Shown: piece by piece, positions 1-8,649 of the stretch
Numbering within the stretch: the stretch's first letter is position 1
Layout of the letters: every line of letters starts with the position of its first letter
DNA from: BPIH01 sp042408535
GTDB lineage: Bacteria > Chloroflexota > Limnocylindria > Limnocylindrales > CSP1-4
Length of the DNA stretch: 64,000 bases
Assembly: GCA_042408535.1 (NCBI GenBank)
Contig: JBHORA010000027.1
Coordinates: 1 to 64,000 of the forward strand
Direction: 5' to 3'
The notes under the pieces: generated by a model
What the model saw: only the letters and a program-made list of their open reading frames with translations
Database searches by the model: none
Told to the model about the DNA's origin: nothing
Made by a program: the position numbers and the translations under genes

Positions 1-1016
1 GTCGCCTTGAGGACGTGGATCATGTTCTGGTTGTTGTTGCTTGCCGGTCCATCCGTCGCGAGGCCGACCCGGAGACCCCGTTCCAGCATCGCCGGAACCG
101 GTGCGATCCCTGCCGCCAGGTACATGTTGCTGATCGGGTTGTGGGAAACGGCGACGTCGTGGGCGGCGAGCCGGGCGATGTCGTCGCCGTCGAGCTTCGT
201 GCAGTGGACGGCCAGGAGGTCGGGACCCAGAAAGCCGACCCGCTCCAGGAGGTCCGTCTCTGCCAGGCCGTACGTCCGCCAGGCGTACTCGACCTCGAAG
301 GAGGTCTCGGCGAGGTGGTACGTCACGAGGACCCGATGGCGGTCGGCGAAGGAGCGAGCCGCACGGAGCGTCTCCTCGTCGACCATCCAGAGCAGGCACG
401 GGGCGATCCCGATCCGGACCCGCCGATCCGGGCTCCCGAACCGCGCGACGAGGTCAGCCGCATCATCGAGGGCGTCCTCGACCCGCTCGACGAGGGCCGG
501 CGGGATGCCGAGGTCGACGCCGGCGGTGACGAAGCCGCGGGCCACGATCGCCCGCACGCCTGCTCGCTCGAGACCCCGGACGACGGCCTCAGTCAGCCCC
601 GGGCGTGGGTGGGCGTACATGAAGTCGACGATCGTCGTCGTGCCCGAGCGGATCGCCTCGACGGCCCCGTGGAGGGCGGCCGTCTCGCAGGCGTCTTCGG
701 TCAGCCCGGCAGCGGCAGGGCCGGTTACCTCTCGAAGCCAGCGGTAGAGCGGCCGGTCGTCGCCCAGGCCCTTGAGGAGGGTCTGAAAGAGGTGGTTGTG
801 CGTGTTGATGAAGCCGGGGAGGACGAGCCCGCCGGCGGCGTCGAGCCACGCGGCGTGCGGGTTCGCCGCCCGGAGGTCCGCCGTCCGGCCGACGGCTGCG
901 ATCTCGCGGCCCCGAACGAGGACCGCGCCGTCCTCGATGATCCGGCGGAGGGGATCCATGGTGACGACGGTTCCGCCGCCGATGAGGAGCTCCGTGTGGC
1001 GCATCGTTTCGGTCAC
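1..1016 (-). CDS. Metal-dependent amidohydrolase, TrzN/8-oxoguanine-deaminase-like (3' end missing)
   Basis: Cyclic amidohydrolase of the deaminase/chlorohydrolase group, probably hydrolysing an amino or other leaving group from a purine, pyrimidine or triazine-like ring in the cytoplasm. About 338 residues are visible; the C-terminus runs off the left edge. Seen: the HNH metal motif near residues 73-75 (FINTHNHLFQTLLKGL), a later YHLAET histidine, VHCTKLD, and the aspartate of ATDGPASNNN near the edge. All are landmarks of this family. The start chosen is GTG at 1016: it overlaps the stop of the upstream oxidoreductase (GTGA) and has GGGAGG 5 bases before it. The ATG four codons later lacks that spacing. 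It is last in the minus-strand operon GntR, ureohydrolase, oxidoreductase, amidohydrolase. The exact substrate cannot be read from the sequence. Confidence 0.85.
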   Translation of the reverse strand, partial: MTETMRHTELLIGGGTVVTMDPLRRIIEDGAVLVRGREIAAVGRTADLRAANPHAAWLDAAGGLVLPGFINTHNHLFQTLLKGLGDDRPLYRWLREVTGPAAAGLTEDACETAALHGAVEAIRSGTTTIVDFMYAHPRPGLTEAVVRGLERAGVRAIVARGFVTAGVDLGIPPALVERVEDALDDAADLVARFGSPDRRVRIGIAPCLLWMVDEETLRAARSFADRHRVLVTYHLAETSFEVEYAWRTYGLAETDLLERVGFLGPDLLAVHCTKLDGDDIARLAAHDVAVSHNPISNMYLAAGIAPVPAMLERGLRVGLATDGPASNNNQNMIHVLKA

Positions 1017-2041
1017 GTTTGCCTCCCGTGTGGTCGATGCGTTGCCGATCGGGACCCACCCCGAACCCGAAGGAGCACCTTGCCGGCCGTGCCGCGCCCC
1101 TCGAGCAGGGCATGGGCCGTCGCTGCCTCCTCGAGGGGGAGCTCGGCGGCGACCGGGATCCGAAGGCGGCCGGTGGCTGCGACGCGCTCGACGAACCGAA
1201 CGCCCCGCCGCCAGCGGGCCGAGCCCGGTTCGGCGTGGAGGACTTCGAAGCCGGCCATGGAGGTCGACCGCTCGTAGAGCTTCTTGCGGATCGGGAAGGC
1301 CGGTTCGCCCGCCGCCTCGCCGATGTTGATCAGGTGCCCGTAGATCCGGAGGGCGTCGAAGCTCCGCGCTAGGACCTCGCCGCCGAGGGAATCGATGACG
1401 AGGTCGACGCCTCGCCCGCCGGTCGCGCGCCGGGCGGCCTCGACGAAGTCCTCCTGGCTCCGGTCGACGACGACCTCCGCTCCGGCGGCGCGGGCCGCTG
1501 CCACCTTGTCGGCTCGGCCGACGGTGCCGACGACCCGCGCCCCGAGGGCGCTCGCCACCTGGCAGACGGCCTGACCGACCGAACCAGCCGCGGCGTGGAC
1601 GAGGACGGTCTCGCCCCGCCGAAGGCGGTAGGCCGAGTGGAGGAGGTGGTAGGCGCTCAGGCCGGCGAGAGGGATCGTCGCCGCCATCTCGAGCGGGACG
1701 GCGTCGGGGACGCGGAGGAGATACGGCCGCGGCACAACGACGACCTCGGCATACCCGCCGACAAGGCGGGGGCCGCAGAGGGCGGCGACGCGATCGCCGG
1801 GCCTGAGGTCCCGGACGCGGGACCCGACCTCCGCCACGACTCCTGCCACCTCCATACCGAGGACGACGGGGTAGGTGACGGGATCGGGATAGATCCCGGC
1901 CCGCTTTTGCGTATCGCCCCAGTTCACGGCGGCATAAGTGACGGCGATGGCAACCTCGCCTGGCCCGGGTTCCGGGGCGGGCAGCTCCACAACTCGCAGA
2001 GCCTCGAGACCACCCGGTGCATCGACCTGGATGGCCGTCAT
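1013..2041 (-). CDS. Zinc-less MDR quinone oxidoreductase (NADPH-dependent)
   Basis: 342-residue medium-chain dehydrogenase/reductase of the quinone oxidoreductase class. It shows the N-terminal GroES-like fold (PGEVAIAVTYAAVNWGD), the conserved LGMEVAGVV stretch, the nucleotide-binding AAAGSVG motif near residue 155, and SLGG further on. The zinc-ligand cysteines of alcohol dehydrogenases are absent. The ATG at 2041 gives the usual family N-terminus (MTAIQVDAPGG); an in-frame ATG 14 codons upstream (2083) is possible. It is co-directional with the ureohydrolase upstream (about 100 bases away) and overlaps the amidohydrolase start by 4 bases. Its role in the cluster is unclear; general carbonyl or quinone reduction is the family norm. 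Confidence 0.88.
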   Translation of the reverse strand: MTAIQVDAPGGLEALRVVELPAPEPGPGEVAIAVTYAAVNWGDTQKRAGIYPDPVTYPVVLGMEVAGVVAEVGSRVRDLRPGDRVAALCGPRLVGGYAEVVVVPRPYLLRVPDAVPLEMAATIPLAGLSAYHLLHSAYRLRRGETVLVHAAAGSVGQAVCQVASALGARVVGTVGRADKVAAARAAGAEVVVDRSQEDFVEAARRATGGRGVDLVIDSLGGEVLARSFDALRIYGHLINIGEAAGEPAFPIRKKLYERSTSMAGFEVLHAEPGSARWRRGVRFVERVAATGRLRIPVAAELPLEEAATAHALLEGRGTAGKVLLRVRGGSRSATHRPHGRQT

Positions 2042-2145
2042 GACGCCCCGGGAGGGTGTCGTCGCACGCGGCCGCGTCGTCATACCCGTGGGCTCGGTGA
2101 CTGCCACCGACCGGTCGCTCTGTCGTCCACCCCCGGGGACGCCGC

Positions 2146-3192
2146 CTACCACTCCGTGATCGGCGTCGGATCGTAGCCCCGCCAGCCGTCGTGCTTCCGG
2201 AGGAAGTAGCCAGCGAGGAAGGTGAGCATGGCCGAGTTGAAGGTTCGGGTCGTGATCTCCGCCACGTCTCGGTACGGGTCGAGCTCGACGAAGTCGATCG
2301 CCGCCACCCGCGGGTCCTGGCCGAGGATGAAGAGGGCCTCGAAGAGGTCCGTCGGATGGATGCCGTCGGCCGTCGCGGCGGCGGTCCCCGGCGCGTAGCC
2401 AACCTCGAGGACATCGATGTCGACGGTCACGTAGATCGCGTCCGTGTCGCGGCCGGCGATCTCGAGCGTCTCGGCGATGACTTCTTCGATCCCACGCCGG
2501 CGGATTTCCCGGGCGGTGATGATCCGGGCGCCCTTCCCTTCGACCCAGCGCTTGTAGTAGCTGGCGTTCATGAAGCCGTGGATCCCGACCTGGACGAGGT
2601 TCCGGCCCGAGACTCGCACTCCGGAGGTGAGAATGCCCCGGATCGGGGTCCCGTTCGTCGGGCCGTGGTCCATGACGCGGACGTCGTTGTGGGCGTCGAA
2701 GTGAATGAGCCCGACCTGCTTGTCCGGATTGGCCCGACAGAAGGCGCGGACGGCCGGGGCGGTGATCGCGTGATCCCCGCCGATGATGACGGGCAGGAAA
2801 TCCTCCGGCTGCTCGAAGATGCCGCGGAGACACTCCTCGATCTGTTCGATCCCCTGGCGGAGATCGAGGACCGGGACGGCGACGTCGCCGATTTCGCGAA
2901 CCCTGAGCGACGCCAGCTCGACGTCGTAATCGGGGCTGTAGGTGGTGTTGATCGCCCACGACTCCTTGACCGAGTTCGGGGCCGCGTAGGCGCCGTTTGG
3001 GAAGATCGATGTCTTGCTCGACGGGATGCTGATGATCCCGACGTCGATCGGCGACGACCAGTCCCAGGGCTCGATCCAGTTGTTGACCCGCCACTCGTGG
3101 GGGTCGTTCCAGTGGAGGCGCTTGCGCTTCTCTGGAACGAGGAGATGGGGGATGTCACGCGGAGGCTTCGGTGCCTCGTAGAAGTCGGCCAT
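2146..3192 (-). CDS. Ureohydrolase (agmatinase/guanidino-acid hydrolase family)
   Basis: 348-residue arginase-superfamily enzyme, expected to split a guanidino (or formimino) group from its substrate using two Mn (or Ni) ions. The metal ligands are all visible: GGDH, then HFDAHND, then VDID of the TVDIDVLE motif. The usual third acidic position of DxDxxD is Glu rather than Asp. The N-terminus is longer than in agmatinases and Trp-rich (HWNDPHEWRVNNWIEPWDW). Family members include agmatinase, guanidinobutyrase, guanidinopropionase and guanidine hydrolase; the sequence alone does not choose. It lies 39 bases downstream of the GntR regulator on the same strand, with a good GGAGG-type site, and a second ureohydrolase occurs at 9823-10890. 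Confidence 0.88.
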   Translation of the reverse strand: MADFYEAPKPPRDIPHLLVPEKRKRLHWNDPHEWRVNNWIEPWDWSSPIDVGIISIPSSKTSIFPNGAYAAPNSVKESWAINTTYSPDYDVELASLRVREIGDVAVPVLDLRQGIEQIEECLRGIFEQPEDFLPVIIGGDHAITAPAVRAFCRANPDKQVGLIHFDAHNDVRVMDHGPTNGTPIRGILTSGVRVSGRNLVQVGIHGFMNASYYKRWVEGKGARIITAREIRRRGIEEVIAETLEIAGRDTDAIYVTVDIDVLEVGYAPGTAAATADGIHPTDLFEALFILGQDPRVAAIDFVELDPYRDVAEITTRTFNSAMLTFLAGYFLRKHDGWRGYDPTPITEW

Positions 3193-3231
3193 GGAAATCC
3201 TCCTGTGAGGCCTGTTGGCTTCTGTGGACGG

Positions 3232-3963
3232 CTATCGGCTGGCTACCGCCCTCGGCGCCGTGGCGTCGCGCAGGCCGCTTCCCTCGCGGTCCGTCATGCT
3301 GTCGCGGGCCTCGATGAGGAGCCGGCTCGTCCGAGCGAAGAGGGCCCAGCAGGCGGCCTCGGCGCGAGCCACATCGCCCGAGCCGATCTCGTCGACGAGG
3401 TGGGCGTGCTCGTCCACGAGGGGTTCGAAGGCCGGCACGAGCCGGGTCGTCTCGAGGCGGATGAGGGCCCGAAGGAGTCCGACCTGCGTTTCCCAAATCC
3501 GATAGAGCCGAGCGTTCCCGGAGATCCGGCAGAGGGTGCCATGGAGAGCGAGGTCGGCATCGACGAGGGCGAGCCGATCGCCGGCGGCGGCAGCTCTCCG
3601 CATCTCGTCGAGGGCGGCTTCGAGCTCGTGTCGATCCGCCGGATCGCGGCGGGCGATGACGAGCCGAGCTGCCGCGCTCTCGAGGGCGGCGCGGACCTCG
3701 TAAATCTCTTCGATCTCCCGGGCGTCGAGGACGGCGACGAAGGAGGCGCGGCCCGGCTCCTCGCGGACGAGACCCTCGGCACGAAGCATGGCGAGCGCTT
3801 CCCGGACCGGGCCCCGGCTCGTCTGAAGCTGGCGCGCGATGTCGGCCTCCACGAGACGAAAGCCGGGGGGAAGGGCGCCCGTCAGGATCCGCTCGCGGAG
3901 CAGCTCCGCCGTCGTCTCGGCGAGGGAGGCGCGGGCGAGGACTGGCAGCTGGAGCTCGTTCAC
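3232..3963 (-). CDS. GntR-family regulator, FadR/FCD type
   Basis: 243-residue repressor with an N-terminal winged helix (LRERILTGALPPGFRLVE, then TSRGPVREALAMLRAEGLV) and an all-helical FCD ligand-binding domain (residues about 85-215). In FCD proteins, Asp/His residues there bind a metal and a carboxylate effector. It starts with GTG at 3963. It is the first gene of the minus-strand catabolic operon and is divergent from the ABC importer. The shared intergenic region carries two inverted repeats, so it most likely controls both operons in response to the imported compound. Confidence 0.9.
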   Translation of the reverse strand: MNELQLPVLARASLAETTAELLRERILTGALPPGFRLVEADIARQLQTSRGPVREALAMLRAEGLVREEPGRASFVAVLDAREIEEIYEVRAALESAAARLVIARRDPADRHELEAALDEMRRAAAAGDRLALVDADLALHGTLCRISGNARLYRIWETQVGLLRALIRLETTRLVPAFEPLVDEHAHLVDEIGSGDVARAEAACWALFARTSRLLIEARDSMTDREGSGLRDATAPRAVASR

Positions 3964-3970
3964 GGCACCG

Positions 3971-4013
3971 TAGACTGTTGACTGTTGACAGCCAACACCC
4001 TATGGTGTTTCGG
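3971..4013. promoter_or_regulatory. Divergent promoter/operator region of the GntR-ABC importer pair
   Basis: A perfect inverted repeat AACACC-CTAT-GGTGTT spans 3994-4009. Just before it, two tandem TGTTGAC copies pair with CAACA (TGTTG-N5-CAACA). A plus-strand promoter can be drawn as TTGACT (3978-3983), a 17-base spacer and TATGGT (4001-4006), so the palindrome covers the -10 element, as expected for a repressor site. Promoter assignment is inference; the palindromes are direct observations. Confidence 0.6.
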
Positions 4014-4083
4014 CGCAGATGTCAACGTCCGCCGGCCAACCCGACGGACCCAGGTGGAGAGGACAGGTCGGTTGGGAGTCACC

Positions 4084-5631
4084 GTGGTCGGGTCGTCAGC
4101 GGGGGAGCTGCTCCGGATGGAGGGGATCACGAAGCGCTTCGGCAGCCTCGTCGCCGACGATCGAGTCTCCTTCGACGTTCGCGCAGGGGAAATTCATGCC
4201 CTGCTCTGGGAGAACGGCGCCGGGAAGACGACGCTCATGAAGATCCTCTACGGACTCCTCCAGCCCGACGAGGGTCGGATCGTGTTCGAGGGCCGGCCCG
4301 TCACCATCCGCTCGCCGCACGAGGCGGTCGCCCTCGGGATCGGCATGGTCCACCAGAAGTTCATGCTCGTCCCGAACCTCACCGCCCTCGAGAACGTCGT
4401 CCTCGGCCTGCCGACCCGCCGGCCGCCACTCCTCGACCTCCGATCGGCCCGGGCCCGTCTCGTCGACCTGGCGACCGAGTACGGGCTCGCCATCGACCCC
4501 GACGTCCCCGTCTGGCAGCTTTCGGTCGGGGCCCAGCAGCGGCTCGAGATCCTCAAGGCGCTCTTCCGGGGCGCGCGCCTCCTCGTCCTCGACGAACCGA
4601 CGGCGGTCCTCACCCCCCTCGAGGTCGGCCAGCTCTTCCGCGTCGTCCGGCAGCTCGCCGCCGAGGGCCGGGGGATCGTCTTCATCAGCCACAAGCTCGC
4701 TGAGGTCGAGGAGATTAGCCATCGCGTCACCGTCCTCCGCCAGGGGCGGGTGACTGGCTCCCTGCCGACGCGCGAGGCGACGCCGCGACAACTGGCGACG
4801 ATGATGGTCGGTCGCGAGGTCTCCTTGGAGCGGGTGGGACCGCCCTCCGCCGGCGGCGAACCCGTGCTCGTCCTCGAGGACGTGCGTTGTCTCACCGACC
4901 GCCGAACCCCCGGCCTGCGGGGCGTCTCCCTGACGGTCCGGGCGGGGGAGATCGTCGGCGTCGCCGGAGTCGATGGCAACGGCCAGCGGGAGCTCGTCGA
5001 GTGCATCGTCGGCCTCCGGCCGACGACCGGCGGCCGGATCACCATCGCCGGCGAGCCTCCGGCGAGCGCGCTCCGCCGCCCAGGACTCGTCGGCCTCATC
5101 CCCGAGGATCGCTACCTCCAGGGGCTCGTCCCCGACTTTAGCGTCGCCGAGAATCTCGTCCTCCGCGCCCACGCCCGACCACCATTCTCGACGGCCGGCT
5201 GGCTTCGCTGGGCCGTCATCCGTCGGAACGCCGAGGAGCAGATCATCCGCCACGACATTCGCTGCCCGGGGCCGGAGGCGCCGGTTCGGCGCCTGTCGGG
5301 CGGGAACCAGCAGAAGGTCATCGTCGCCCGCGAGACCCGCGACGAGCCCGTTCTCTTCGTCGCTGCCCAGCCGACCCGCGGCCTTGACATCGGCGCCGTG
5401 GAGAACGTGCTCACGCTCCTGCGGCGTCAGCGAGACCGGGGGGCTGCCGTCCTCCTCGTTTCAACGGAACTCCCGGAGCTCTTCGCCGTCAGCGACCGGA
5501 TCGTCGTCATGCATGACGGTCGATTCATGGGCGAGGTGCCTCCGGATCCCGACCGGCTCGCCGAGGTCGGCGAGATGATGATGGGCCACCGGGTCGGCGA
5601 CCGGTCGATCGGGGCGGAGGCCGTCGCCTGA
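4084..5631 (+). CDS. BMP-family nucleoside-type ABC importer, duplicated ATPase subunit
   Basis: Two fused ATP-binding cassettes (515 residues), as in the ATPases that energise BMP/Med nucleoside importers. First cassette: P-loop LLWENGAGKTTLM, signature LSVGAQQRLEILKAL, Walker B LLVLDEPTAVLTP. Second cassette: the usual degenerate P-loop (GVAGVDGNGQRELVE) and signature LSGGNQQKVIVARE. Oddity: the first P-loop glycine is Trp (TGG at 4207), where the family has LLGENGAGK. GTG at 4084 was chosen because it keeps the first beta-strand (ELLRMEGITKRFG) and has GGGAG 5 bases upstream; ATG 4117 is the alternative. The stop overlaps the next gene by one base. It forms an operon with two permeases, creatininase and the binding protein. 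Confidence 0.9.
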   Translation: MVGSSAGELLRMEGITKRFGSLVADDRVSFDVRAGEIHALLWENGAGKTTLMKILYGLLQPDEGRIVFEGRPVTIRSPHEAVALGIGMVHQKFMLVPNLTALENVVLGLPTRRPPLLDLRSARARLVDLATEYGLAIDPDVPVWQLSVGAQQRLEILKALFRGARLLVLDEPTAVLTPLEVGQLFRVVRQLAAEGRGIVFISHKLAEVEEISHRVTVLRQGRVTGSLPTREATPRQLATMMVGREVSLERVGPPSAGGEPVLVLEDVRCLTDRRTPGLRGVSLTVRAGEIVGVAGVDGNGQRELVECIVGLRPTTGGRITIAGEPPASALRRPGLVGLIPEDRYLQGLVPDFSVAENLVLRAHARPPFSTAGWLRWAVIRRNAEEQIIRHDIRCPGPEAPVRRLSGGNQQKVIVARETRDEPVLFVAAQPTRGLDIGAVENVLTLLRRQRDRGAAVLLVSTELPELFAVSDRIVVMHDGRFMGEVPPDPDRLAEVGEMMMGHRVGDRSIGAEAVA

Positions 5632-6845
5632 TGACGGTCGGCAGCGCCGCCCGAGCTGTCGCCGTCGGGGCCGCCGAGCGGCTCGTCGTGCCGGTCGTTG
5701 CCGTTCTCGGTGCCCTCGTCGTCTCGGCCGGCCTCATCCTCGTCGCCGGGGCGAACCCGCTCGCCGCCTACGGGGCGATGTTCCAGGGGGCGGTGGGGAG
5801 TGTCGGGAGCCTCGCCACGACCGGCGTTCGGATGACGCCGATCCTCCTGACCGGCCTGGCCGTCGCGGTGAGCTTTCGGGCTGGCGTCTTCAACGTCGGG
5901 GCAGAGGGGCAGCTCTACCTCGGGGCTGCCTTCGCGACCGCCGTCGCCCTCGTGCCCCTCGGCCTACCGGCTCCCCTCCACGTCCTCCTCGCCCTCGTCG
6001 CGGGAGCGGTCGGCGGCGCGGTCTGGGTCGCCGTGCCGGCGTACCTCCGCGCGTACCGTGGGGTGAGCGAGGTCGTGACGACGCTCATGCTCAACTTCGC
6101 CGGGCTCTATTTCATCAGCTATCTCATCGACCCGATCACCGGTCCCCTCGGCGAACCCGGGGCATCCTACGCCCAGTCGTTTCCGATCCAGGAGTCGGCG
6201 CGCCTGCCGATTCTCGTTCGGGGCACGAGCTTGCATGCCGGCCTCCTCCTCGGCCTCGGGCTCGCCGTGGCCCTGGCGGTCGTGCTCCGGTTCACGACCC
6301 TCGGCTTTCGGCTCCGGATGCTCGGTGGCAACCCGACGGCGGCTCGCTTCGCCGGCCTGCCCACGGCCCGCCAGATCGTTGTCGCCATGCTCCTGAGCGG
6401 GGCGATCGCCGGGCTCGCCGGGGCGAGCGAGGTCCTCGGGCTTCGACTTCGGCTCTTCGATCGCTTCTCGCCGGGCTACGGCTACGACGGGATCGCCGTC
6501 GCCCTCCTCGCCGGTTCGAATCCGCTCGCCGTCGTCGCCTCGGCGGCCTTCTTCGGCGCCCTGCGGGCTGGGGCGAACGCCATGCAGCAGGCGACGGGGC
6601 TCGAAACGTCGGTCGTCCTCATCATCCAGGCCCTGACGATCCTCTTCGTCGTCTTCGGGCCCCTGCGAGGCTGGGTGGCCGAGCGCCAGGCCCGGCGGGC
6701 GGCGATCGCCACGCCGAGTGTCGACATGGGCAGCGGAGCCTTGGAGACCGCTCCGCCCGGCCAGCTGGCCGGGCCTCCGACGGCGCCGGCGAATCGTCCG
6801 GCCGATCCGCCGAGCTCGGCCCTCGGAGGATCGCATGCTCCCTGA
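5631..6845 (+). CDS. BMP-family ABC importer permease 1
   Basis: 404-residue integral membrane protein of the branched-chain/ribose/nucleoside permease class, with about 9-10 hydrophobic segments. Typical landmarks: SFRAGVFNVGAEGQLYLGA near residue 82 and GYDGIAVALLAGSNPLAV near residue 283. These are the loops that contact the ATPase and binding protein. The C-terminal ~50 residues are Pro/Ala-rich and probably disordered. It begins right at the ATPase stop and overlaps the second permease by 11 bases. Confidence 0.9.
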   Translation: MTVGSAARAVAVGAAERLVVPVVAVLGALVVSAGLILVAGANPLAAYGAMFQGAVGSVGSLATTGVRMTPILLTGLAVAVSFRAGVFNVGAEGQLYLGAAFATAVALVPLGLPAPLHVLLALVAGAVGGAVWVAVPAYLRAYRGVSEVVTTLMLNFAGLYFISYLIDPITGPLGEPGASYAQSFPIQESARLPILVRGTSLHAGLLLGLGLAVALAVVLRFTTLGFRLRMLGGNPTAARFAGLPTARQIVVAMLLSGAIAGLAGASEVLGLRLRLFDRFSPGYGYDGIAVALLAGSNPLAVVASAAFFGALRAGANAMQQATGLETSVVLIIQALTILFVVFGPLRGWVAERQARRAAIATPSVDMGSGALETAPPGQLAGPPTAPANRPADPPSSALGGSHAP

Positions 6846-7788
6846 CACCGCCTTCCTCACCGACTGGGGGAGCGCGGGCATCCGGCTCGCGACCCCGCTC
6901 ATCCTCGCCGTCGTCGGCGGCGTCTTCTCCGAGCGGAGCGGCGTCTTCAACATCGGGATCGAAGGGATGATGCTCGTCGGTGCCTTCACCGCCGTCGCCA
7001 CGAGCTACTACCTCGGCCCTGTTGCCGACCCCCTCGCCGTGGCCGGGGCGTCGGCCGCGGCGGCGATCCTCGCCGGAGCCGGGCTGGGCCTCCTCCATGC
7101 CGTCCTAACGGTGACCCGCGGCGTCGACCAGATCATCACCGGCTTCGCCATCAACATCCTCGCTCTCGGCCTCACGAACACCCTCTTCCGGGCGATCTGG
7201 GGCGAGACGGGCCGGGAACGAGTGACCGGCTTCCCCGAAGTCCGAATCCCCATCCTCGCCGACATCCCCATCCTCGGCCCAATGCTCTTCGATCACTCGC
7301 TCATCGTGTTCGTCGCCTACGTCGTGCCCGTGATCGCAGCCTTCGTCCTCTTCCGGACGACGTGGGGTCTGACGATTCGGGCCGCCGGGGATTTCCCGAT
7401 GGCCGTCGACACGGCCGGCCTGTCGGTCACCCGGGCCCGGTACGCGGCGGTGCTCTTCAGCGGCGCCATGGCCGGCCTTGCCGGCGCGGCCCTCGCCCTC
7501 AGCGCCGTCCGCTACTTCACCCCCGGCATGACCGCCGGGCGGGGTTTCATCGTCCTTGGGGCGATCGTCGTCGGGCGCTGGCACCCGGCCCTCGCCGGCG
7601 CCGCTTGTCTTCTCTTCGGGGCGGCGGACGCCTTCCAGCTTCGCGCCCAGGCGCTCAACCTCGGGATCCCGTACCAGTTTTTCGTCGTGCTTCCGTACTT
7701 CCTCGCCGTGGCGGCGGTCGCCGGCGCCATCGGTCGAACGACGCCGCCCCAGGAGCTCGGGCGACCCTATCGCCGGGAGGCAGGATGA
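6835..7788 (+). CDS. BMP-family ABC importer permease 2
   Basis: 317-residue permease pairing with the preceding one. The N-terminal part has GGVFSERSGVFNIGIEGMMLVGA, the signature of the smaller subunit in BMP-type systems, and RGFIVLGAIVVGRWHP lies near residue 230. The ATG at 6835 is preceded by GGAGG within the end of permease 1. An ATGA overlap couples it to the creatininase gene. Confidence 0.9.
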   Translation: MLPDTAFLTDWGSAGIRLATPLILAVVGGVFSERSGVFNIGIEGMMLVGAFTAVATSYYLGPVADPLAVAGASAAAAILAGAGLGLLHAVLTVTRGVDQIITGFAINILALGLTNTLFRAIWGETGRERVTGFPEVRIPILADIPILGPMLFDHSLIVFVAYVVPVIAAFVLFRTTWGLTIRAAGDFPMAVDTAGLSVTRARYAAVLFSGAMAGLAGAALALSAVRYFTPGMTAGRGFIVLGAIVVGRWHPALAGAACLLFGAADAFQLRAQALNLGIPYQFFVVLPYFLAVAAVAGAIGRTTPPQELGRPYRREAG

Positions 7789-8627
7789 CGATGGCGCAGC
7801 AGCACCAGCCGTCGGGGCCCGGGACGATGACCGCGCAGGAGCGCGTCTTCATGGCCGAGCTTACCTGGCCGGAGTACGCCGGGCGGGTCCGCCGCTCGAT
7901 CGTCATCCTCCCCATCGGCTCGACCGAGCAACACGGTCCCCACCTGCCGCTCGGGGCGGATGCCCTCCAGGTCACCGAGGTCGCCCGGCGGGTGGCCCTG
8001 CGTCTGGGGGCGATCGTTGCTCCGACCATTCCGTACGGCTATCGCTCGGCTCCCCGGAGCGGCGGCGGCGAGATCTTCCCCGGGACGACGAGCCTGACCG
8101 GTGCGGCCCTCGTCTTCGTCGTCCGGGACGTTCTCCGAGCCCTCATCCGTCACGGGGCGCGGCGGATCGTCGTCCTCGATGGCCACTACGAAAACAACAT
8201 GTTCCTCCACGAGGCGATCAGCCTCGTCCTCGAGGACGCCCCGCCCCCCGAGCTGCGCATCCTCAAGATCCTGTGGGTCGACCCGATCCCGGCCGAGGAG
8301 CTCGAGCGGGCGTGGCCGAGGGGCTTCCCCGGCTGGGCCCTGGAGCATGCCGCCCATCTCGAAACATCGACGATCCTCGCCCTCCGGCCGGACCTCGTCG
8401 ACCGGGCGGCGATCGCCTCGCCGGGCCCGGTTGACCTGCCGTCCTACGACGTCTATCCCCAGCCGCCGGACCTCGTCCCGGCGTCCGGTGTCCTCTCCGA
8501 TCCGTCGACGGGTTCGGCGGAGAGCGGGGAGCGACTCATCGCGGCAGCGGTCGACGGCATCGTCGCCGTCGTTGCGCGGGAGCTGGGCGACGTGCCCGGG
8601 TCCCGATCGGATCTTGGAGCAGCGTGA
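7785..8627 (+). CDS. Creatininase-family metallohydrolase
   Basis: 280-residue protein of the creatininase (creatinine amidohydrolase) fold. Metal-binding landmarks are present: PIGSTEQHGPHLPLGAD (Glu, His and Asp ligands), GGGEIFPGTTSLT, LDGHYENN and EHAAHLETS. Creatininase opens the creatinine ring to creatine, but the family also has mycofactocin-maturation and inosose-hydrolysing members. Its place between a permease (ATGA overlap) and the binding-protein gene, with two ureohydrolases nearby, makes a cyclic guanidino or amide compound a reasonable substrate. That is inference. Confidence 0.85.
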   Translation: MTMAQQHQPSGPGTMTAQERVFMAELTWPEYAGRVRRSIVILPIGSTEQHGPHLPLGADALQVTEVARRVALRLGAIVAPTIPYGYRSAPRSGGGEIFPGTTSLTGAALVFVVRDVLRALIRHGARRIVVLDGHYENNMFLHEAISLVLEDAPPPELRILKILWVDPIPAEELERAWPRGFPGWALEHAAHLETSTILALRPDLVDRAAIASPGPVDLPSYDVYPQPPDLVPASGVLSDPSTGSAESGERLIAAAVDGIVAVVARELGDVPGSRSDLGAA

Positions 8628-8649
8628 GCAGCGAGAGGAGGAAGTTCCC

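Noticed and set aside
2191..3981. Plus-strand frame opposite the ureohydrolase and GntR genes
   Set aside because: Mirror frame of real genes; Asp/Gly/Glu-rich with no motif.
6511..6530. tRNA-like GGTTCGAATCC
   Set aside because: Lies inside the permease coding sequence and no cloverleaf can be drawn around it.
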